A stretch of 64,000 bases of DNA from Noviluteimonas caseinilytica (GTDB taxonomy: Bacteria; Pseudomonadota; Gammaproteobacteria; Xanthomonadales; Xanthomonadaceae), in contig NZ_AP024545.1 of the NCBI RefSeq assembly GCF_018406605.1, positions 682,001 through 746,000 of the forward strand. Direction: 5' to 3'. The translations under genes and the position numbers were made by a program. The first letter of the stretch is position 1; each line of letters opens with the position of its first letter. Below are positions 60,511 to 64,000 of the stretch, piece after piece. The notes under the pieces are model-generated. The model was not told the DNA's origin, ran no database searches, and was given only the letters and a program-made list of their open reading frames with translations.

Positions 60511-60524
60511 CTGATCCAGGTCAA
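60511..60524. promoter_or_regulatory. FNR/DNR-type operator for CCGGCGG-hemN-fnr operon
   Basis: CTGATCCAGGTCAA, 14-bp palindrome with one imperfect end. The centre is 63.5 bp upstream of the small gene's ATG. Same spacing as the other three sites. Confidence 0.72.
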
Positions 60525-60668
60525 GGCCCCGACCGATGGCGGGCTCGGAGTCCGCGCCCAACCTGCTTGAACCGCTACGACAAGCGCGCGCCGCACGTGA
60601 AACCGTCGGCGTGATTGATGAAGGTATTTACGTAGCGCGGACGACGCACGCGCAAGTCATTGAATCGA

Positions 60669-60744
60669 TGGTGGGCCGTGATGGATTCGAACCATCGACC
60701 AGCGGATTAAAAGTCCGATGCTCTACCGACTGAGCTAACGGCCC
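60669..60744 (-). tRNA. tRNA-Lys(UUU)
   Basis: The reverse strand folds as a standard cloverleaf: acceptor GGGCCGT / ACGGCCC, D-arm AGCTCAGTCGGTAGAGC, anticodon stem-loop CGGAC-TTTTAA-TCCG with anticodon UUU, T-arm GGTTCGAATCC and an encoded 3' CCA (60669-60671). Charges lysine at AAA/AAG codons. Confidence 0.96.
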
Positions 60745-60779
60745 ACAGGGGGTGACGCGGGTTGTAACGGGGCGGGATT

Positions 60780-61457
60780 CTAACTTACGTAGCGCGTGGG
60801 ATCGGCGATGCCGGCGGCCGTGAAGCCATCCGCACGCAATCGGCAGGCGTCGCAATGGCCGCAGGCGCGGCCGTCGGCGTCGGCGCGGTAGCACGACACG
60901 GTCTGCGCGAAATCCACGCCCAGGCGCATGCCTTCACGCACGATGTCGGCCTTCGACATGCGCAGCAGCGGGGCGTGGACGCGGATGCCGGCGCCTTCCA
61001 CGCCCGCCTTGGTGGCGACGTTCGCCAGGCGCTCGAAGGCTTCGATGAATTCGGGACGGCAATCGGGATAGCCGGAGTAATCGACGGCATTCACGCCGCA
61101 GAACAGGTCCGCCGCGCCCAGCACTTCGGCCCAGCCCAGCGCGACCGACAACATGATCGTGTTGCGCGCCGGCACGTACGTGACCGGGATGCCGGGGCCG
61201 CCCGCATCGGGCACGTCGATGCCGGCATCGGTGAGCGCGGACCCGCCGATCAGGCGCAGGTCGACCACGACGGTCTTGTGCGTGGCGCCCATCGCATCGG
61301 AGACGCGATCGGCGGCGTCGAGTTCGGACGTGTGGCGCTGCCCATACTTCACGCTCAATGCGTAAGGCTCGAAGCCCTGTTCGCGCGCGATCGCGAGCAC
61401 GACCGCCGAATCCATGCCGCCCGACACGAGGACGACCGCCCGTTTCACCTGCGTCAT
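60780..61457 (-). CDS. queC: 7-cyano-7-deazaguanine synthase QueC
   Basis: 225 residues. ATP-PPi loop motif LVSGGMDSAVVLA, a mid-protein GVNAVDYSGYPDCRPEF and a C-terminal zinc site CYRADADGRACGHCDACRLR. It converts CDG to preQ0 on the queuosine path. The ATG overlaps the queE stop (TCAT, 61455-61459), so queE and queC are coupled. Position next to Tol-Pal genes is conserved in this family. Confidence 0.95.
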   Translation of the reverse strand: MTQVKRAVVLVSGGMDSAVVLAIAREQGFEPYALSVKYGQRHTSELDAADRVSDAMGATHKTVVVDLRLIGGSALTDAGIDVPDAGGPGIPVTYVPARNTIMLSVALGWAEVLGAADLFCGVNAVDYSGYPDCRPEFIEAFERLANVATKAGVEGAGIRVHAPLLRMSKADIVREGMRLGVDFAQTVSCYRADADGRACGHCDACRLRADGFTAAGIADPTRYVS

Positions 61458-62140
61458 CAGCGCCCCGGCTCGTCGCCCCACAGGGCCTTGTGCAATTGCA
61501 TCTGGAAGCGGACCGGGAGGTGTTCTTCCACGATCCAGTCGGCGAGCGCGCGCGGCGAGACCTGCGCATGGCTCGGCGAGAACAGCACGTCGCACTTGTC
61601 GGCGAGCGCGTGTTCGCGCAGCACGTCGACGGCCCAGTCGAAATCGGCGCGGCTGCAGACGACGAACTTCACCTGGTCGTGCGGCGTGAGCAGCGGGAGG
61701 TTGCTCCACAGGTTGCGCGCGACTTCGCCGGAGCCCGGCGTCTTGATGTCGACGATGCGCGACACGCGCGTGTCGACGTCGCCGATGTCGATGGCGCCGG
61801 AAGTTTCGAGCGAGACGATGTAGCCGGCGTCGCAAAGTTTCGACAGCAAACCGATCACGCGCTTCTGCGCGAGCGGTTCGCCGCCGGTGACGCACACGTG
61901 GCGCGCGCCGTGGCGTGCGACTTCGGACAGGATCGCGTCGATGTCCCACCAGTCGCCGCCGTGGAAGGCGTACGCGGTGTCGCAGTACTGGCAGCGCAAC
62001 GGGCAGCCGGTGAGGCGCACGAACACGGTGGGCCAGCCCGCATCGCGGGCTTCGCCCTGCAGGGACAGGAAGATTTCGGTGAGCTTGAGGCGATCCGCGG
62101 CGAGCGCGGAGGCCGCCTGCGCGGGCTGGACAACGGACAT
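61457..62140 (-). CDS. queE: 7-carboxy-7-deazaguanine synthase QueE
   Basis: 227 residues, radical-SAM enzyme. KLTEIFLSLQGEARDAGWPTVFVRLTGCPLRCQYCDTAYAF has the three-Cys cluster motif C-x3-C-x2-C, then GARHVCVTGGEPLAQK (TGGEP SAM motif). It makes 7-carboxy-7-deazaguanine from CPH4. Start at 62140 (ATG); an upstream ATG at 62149 is equally possible. Coupled to queC. Confidence 0.95.
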   Translation of the reverse strand: MSVVQPAQAASALAADRLKLTEIFLSLQGEARDAGWPTVFVRLTGCPLRCQYCDTAYAFHGGDWWDIDAILSEVARHGARHVCVTGGEPLAQKRVIGLLSKLCDAGYIVSLETSGAIDIGDVDTRVSRIVDIKTPGSGEVARNLWSNLPLLTPHDQVKFVVCSRADFDWAVDVLREHALADKCDVLFSPSHAQVSPRALADWIVEEHLPVRFQMQLHKALWGDEPGR

Positions 62141-62179
62141 GGCGCGCATTTTACGCGCCCTGCCCGCCTGGCCGCGAAC

Positions 62180-63007
62180 TCAGCGGACGCGGCCCAGCTG
62201 GATCGCGCGGAGGCGATCCTCGGCGGTGCGGGCGGCGTCGGTGCCGGGATAGCGCTGCGAGACCTGGGCCAGGGTGGCCTCGGCGGCTTCCATGCGCTTC
62301 AGGCCGTACTCGGCCAGGCCCACCTTCAGCAGGGCGCCGGGGGCCTTGTCGTGCGTGGGGTAGCGGTCGAGCAGCGCCTGGAATTGCGTGAGGGCGAGCT
62401 CGTAGTTCTGGGTGACGTAGTAGCTCTCGCCGAGCCAGTACAGGGCGTTGGGCGCGTAGGTGCCCGCCGGGTAGTCGGTGAGGAAGGCCTGGAATTTCTG
62501 GGCCGACTGCACGTAGTCGCCGCCGCGGAGGATGGCGAAGGCGGCTTCGTACGCGGTGCGTTCGTCGGCGCCCTGGGCGACCCGGCCGGCGTCGCCGCGG
62601 ACGGTGGGCGCGCGGTCGGGCGTGACGGTGGTAGTGGGCGTGCTGCGCGGCGGCGTGGATGCGCGCGGCGGCGCCGCGGTGCTGGCCGCCGGCGCGGGTG
62701 CGGCGGAAGCCCCGCCTTCGAGGCGGTTGAGGCGCCCGTCGACGTCCAGGTACTGGCTGCGCGCGGCTTGCTTGAGTTGTTCGTTCTGCTGCTGCAGGTC
62801 TTCGAGCTGCGCCCGCAGGGCCTGCACTTCCGAGCGCAACTGTTGCACCTGGTTGAGCAGGTCGACGTTGCCCTGGTTGTTGGCGGCCTGTTGTTCGAGC
62901 GCGGCCACGCGGTCGGCGAGGCTGGCGCGCTGCGCGAACGCGGGCGCGGCAGCCACGAGGGCTGCCGCGAGCGTCGCAAGGACGAAAGTCTTGCGCATGC
63001 GTTGCAT
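62180..63007 (-). CDS. cpoB: Cell division coordinator CpoB (YbgF)
   Basis: 275 residues: signal peptide (VLATLAAALVAAAPAFAQ), a coiled-coil trimerisation helix (ADRVAALEQQAANNQGNVDLLNQVQQLRSEVQALRAQLEDLQQQNEQL), a Pro/Thr/Ala linker and C-terminal TPRs (AYEAAFAILRGGDYVQSAQKFQAFLTDYP ...). It coordinates peptidoglycan synthesis with Tol-Pal-driven outer-membrane constriction. Start at 63007 overlaps the pal stop (ATGA). Confidence 0.93.
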   Translation of the reverse strand: MQRMRKTFVLATLAAALVAAAPAFAQRASLADRVAALEQQAANNQGNVDLLNQVQQLRSEVQALRAQLEDLQQQNEQLKQAARSQYLDVDGRLNRLEGGASAAPAPAASTAAPPRASTPPRSTPTTTVTPDRAPTVRGDAGRVAQGADERTAYEAAFAILRGGDYVQSAQKFQAFLTDYPAGTYAPNALYWLGESYYVTQNYELALTQFQALLDRYPTHDKAPGALLKVGLAEYGLKRMEAAEATLAQVSQRYPGTDAARTAEDRLRAIQLGRVR

Positions 63008-63552
63008 CACTTGGCGGTGTAGACGATCTCGACGCGACGATTCTTGGCCCAGCAGTCTTCGCTGGAATCGTTGCAGGTCGGACGCTCTTCGCCGTAGCTC
63101 ACCACGGTGATCTGGCTGCCGGAACCGCCGTTGGCCTGCAGCGCGGAGGACACCGCGTTGCCACGGCGCTCGCCGAGGCCGAGGTTGTATTCGCGGCTGC
63201 CGCGTTCATCGGCGTTGCCTTCCAGCGACATGCGCGCGGACGGACGATCGCGCAGGTACTTGGCGTGGCAGGCCATCGCGGCCTGGAATTCCGGACGCAG
63301 CGCGTCCTGGTCGAAATCGAAGTACACGATGCGCGTGCGGAGGCAGGCATCGGTGTCCAGGTCTTCCGGACCGTAGGCGCCCGGCGTGGTGGCCGGTGCT
63401 TCGGTGACGGGGGCCTGCGTGGTCGGCTCGGCCGGCGGCGGGACTTCCTTGACCTTCTTGCTGCAGGCCACGGCGGCGGTGCACATGACGGCCACCAGCA
63501 GCGCCTTGCCGAAGCGGTTCTTGCCGATAGCGTCCAGGGAGATTGCGTTCAT
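63007..63552 (-). CDS. pal: Peptidoglycan-associated lipoprotein Pal
   Basis: 181 residues: lipobox AVACS (C at residue 30), a proline/threonine linker, then an OmpA-like peptidoglycan-binding domain (VYFDFDQDALRPEFQAAMACHAKYL, LEGNADERGSREYNLGLGERRGNAV with the NADERG diaminopimelate-binding motif). It tethers outer membrane to cell wall within the Tol-Pal complex. It follows tolB. Confidence 0.96.
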   Translation of the reverse strand: MNAISLDAIGKNRFGKALLVAVMCTAAVACSKKVKEVPPPAEPTTQAPVTEAPATTPGAYGPEDLDTDACLRTRIVYFDFDQDALRPEFQAAMACHAKYLRDRPSARMSLEGNADERGSREYNLGLGERRGNAVSSALQANGGSGSQITVVSYGEERPTCNDSSEDCWAKNRRVEIVYTAK

Positions 63553-63638
63553 CGTCGTTCCTCGTCTTCTCGCAGGGGGATGGCCGGGATGGTCCGCGGC
63601 CAGGTTGGTTCGTGTCGCGGGAGTCTACGCCCGCCTGT

Positions 63639-64000
63639 TCAGCGGCGCTGTCGGAACGGGCCCCACGACGGTTCCTGCACATTCGCGCCATCGACCGGAA
63701 GGCGCGCACGCGCGCGACCATCGGCGGACACGGTGTACAGGACGCTGCGGCCGCCTTCCTTCGCTGCGTACAGCAGCATGGCGGCGTTCGGGGCGAAGGT
63801 CGGCGATTCGTCGAGCGAACCCGGCGAGAGCGGCGTCCAGCGTCCGCCGCCGAGGCTCGAATCGAACAACGCGATGCGATACGTGTTGCCGTTGCCCTGC
63901 GCGGTGGCGATTTTCTTGCCATCGGGGGACACGGTGGCGCGCGCGTTGTAGCTGCCCTGGAAGGTCAGTCGCGTGGCGCCGCCGCCCGCGGCCGAGGCCT
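63639..64000 (-). CDS. tolB: Tol-Pal system beta-propeller protein TolB, N-terminus cut
   Basis: The frame runs off the right edge, so only the C-terminal ~120 residues are present. They show propeller blades: TVSPDGKKIATAQGNGNTYRIALFD and LDESPTFAPNAAMLLYAAKEGGRSVLYTVSADG, ending FRQRR. The gene precedes pal (86-base gap), as in the conserved tolB-pal-cpoB order. Confidence 0.92.
   Translation of the reverse strand, partial: ASAAGGGATRLTFQGSYNARATVSPDGKKIATAQGNGNTYRIALFDSSLGGGRWTPLSPGSLDESPTFAPNAAMLLYAAKEGGRSVLYTVSADGRARARLPVDGANVQEPSWGPFRQRR

Noticed and set aside
60536..60894. Two ORFs running through the tRNA region (for example ending GRDGFEPSTSGLKVRCSTD)
   Set aside because: They are the well-known spurious translations of tRNA sequence on either strand; the tRNA-Lys cloverleaf accounts for the conserved pieces.
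1..64000. CRISPR array, prophage, IS element or antitoxin/restriction system
   Set aside because: No regularly spaced direct repeats, transposase, integrase, terminal inverted repeats or toxin-like small gene pairs could be seen.

Overview
The window is a high-G+C (roughly 68-70 % by eye) chromosomal segment of an aerobic, facultatively denitrifying gammaproteobacterium. A Xanthomonadaceae member (Lysobacter, Luteimonas or Pseudoxanthomonas type) fits best. The reasons are the tolB-pal-cpoB-queE-queC block beside a tRNA-Lys, the many secreted peptidases, PQQ-type dehydrogenases and alpha/beta hydrolases, the CopL-like leader protein, and a nirK/qNor rather than nirS/cNor denitrification set. 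I saw no insertion sequence, prophage, CRISPR array, plasmid gene or rRNA. Coding density is very high and no stretch longer than about 220 bases lacks a gene.

Layout. 1-9.5 kb: a truncated TPR protein with a DUF4331 partner, a flippase-like membrane protein, a glutathione S-transferase, two AraC regulators around a small Cys-zinc-finger protein, and a beta-lactamase-fold hydrolase. 9.6-14.1 kb: an outer-membrane beta-barrel, the RNA helicase DbpA coupled to a GNAT acetyltransferase, a PEP mutase/isocitrate lyase-like enzyme and a third AraC regulator. 14.2-21.3 kb: a previously unlisted 50-residue metallothionein-like peptide divergent from that AraC gene, a PAS histidine kinase, and a stress-related group (cytochrome P460, Ohr, three alpha/beta hydrolases, a peroxiredoxin). 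21.4-26.7 kb: a cupredoxin plus six-repeat FG-GAP protein, an M28 peptidase and a PQQ sugar dehydrogenase-like protein. 26.7-30.3 kb: a zinc-uptake operon (ZnuA, ZnuB, a coiled-coil porin, a small His-containing leader-like protein) without its ATPase. 30.3-38.2 kb: a class A acid phosphatase, a DUF885 peptidase, a HEAT-repeat protein and a second PQQ dehydrogenase operon. 38.4-42.9 kb: an alpha/beta hydrolase coupled to a SARP-type (wHTH-BTAD) regulator fused to another hydrolase, then a metal-handling operon (CopL-like, outer-membrane protein, HMA protein, MerT-like). 43-48.3 kb: a LysR-controlled VOC/SDR/DUF6058-like cluster, a 7TM protein and an Lpp-like lipoprotein paired with an L,D-transpeptidase.

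48.5-60.5 kb is the most coherent region: an anaerobic nitrite/NO respiration island. One operon carries a 54-residue membrane peptide, a copper nitrite reductase with a fused cytochrome c, a NirV/SUMF1 protein and a SCO1 copper chaperone. A divergent gene encodes a porin. A second operon carries quinol-type NO reductase, NnrS, SirB2 and a diverged cysteine synthase. An FNR regulator with four cluster cysteines, hemN and a small CCGGCGG-tailed protein complete the island. Four near-identical 14-bp palindromes (TTGACCYRGGTCAA type) lie about 60-77 bp before the start codons of the four transcription units. This directly suggests one oxygen-sensing regulon that makes NO from nitrite and then N2O. 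No N2O reductase or nitrate reductase is present in the window.

60.7-64 kb is housekeeping: tRNA-Lys(UUU), queuosine synthesis (queC, queE) and the Tol-Pal envelope genes cpoB, pal and partial tolB.
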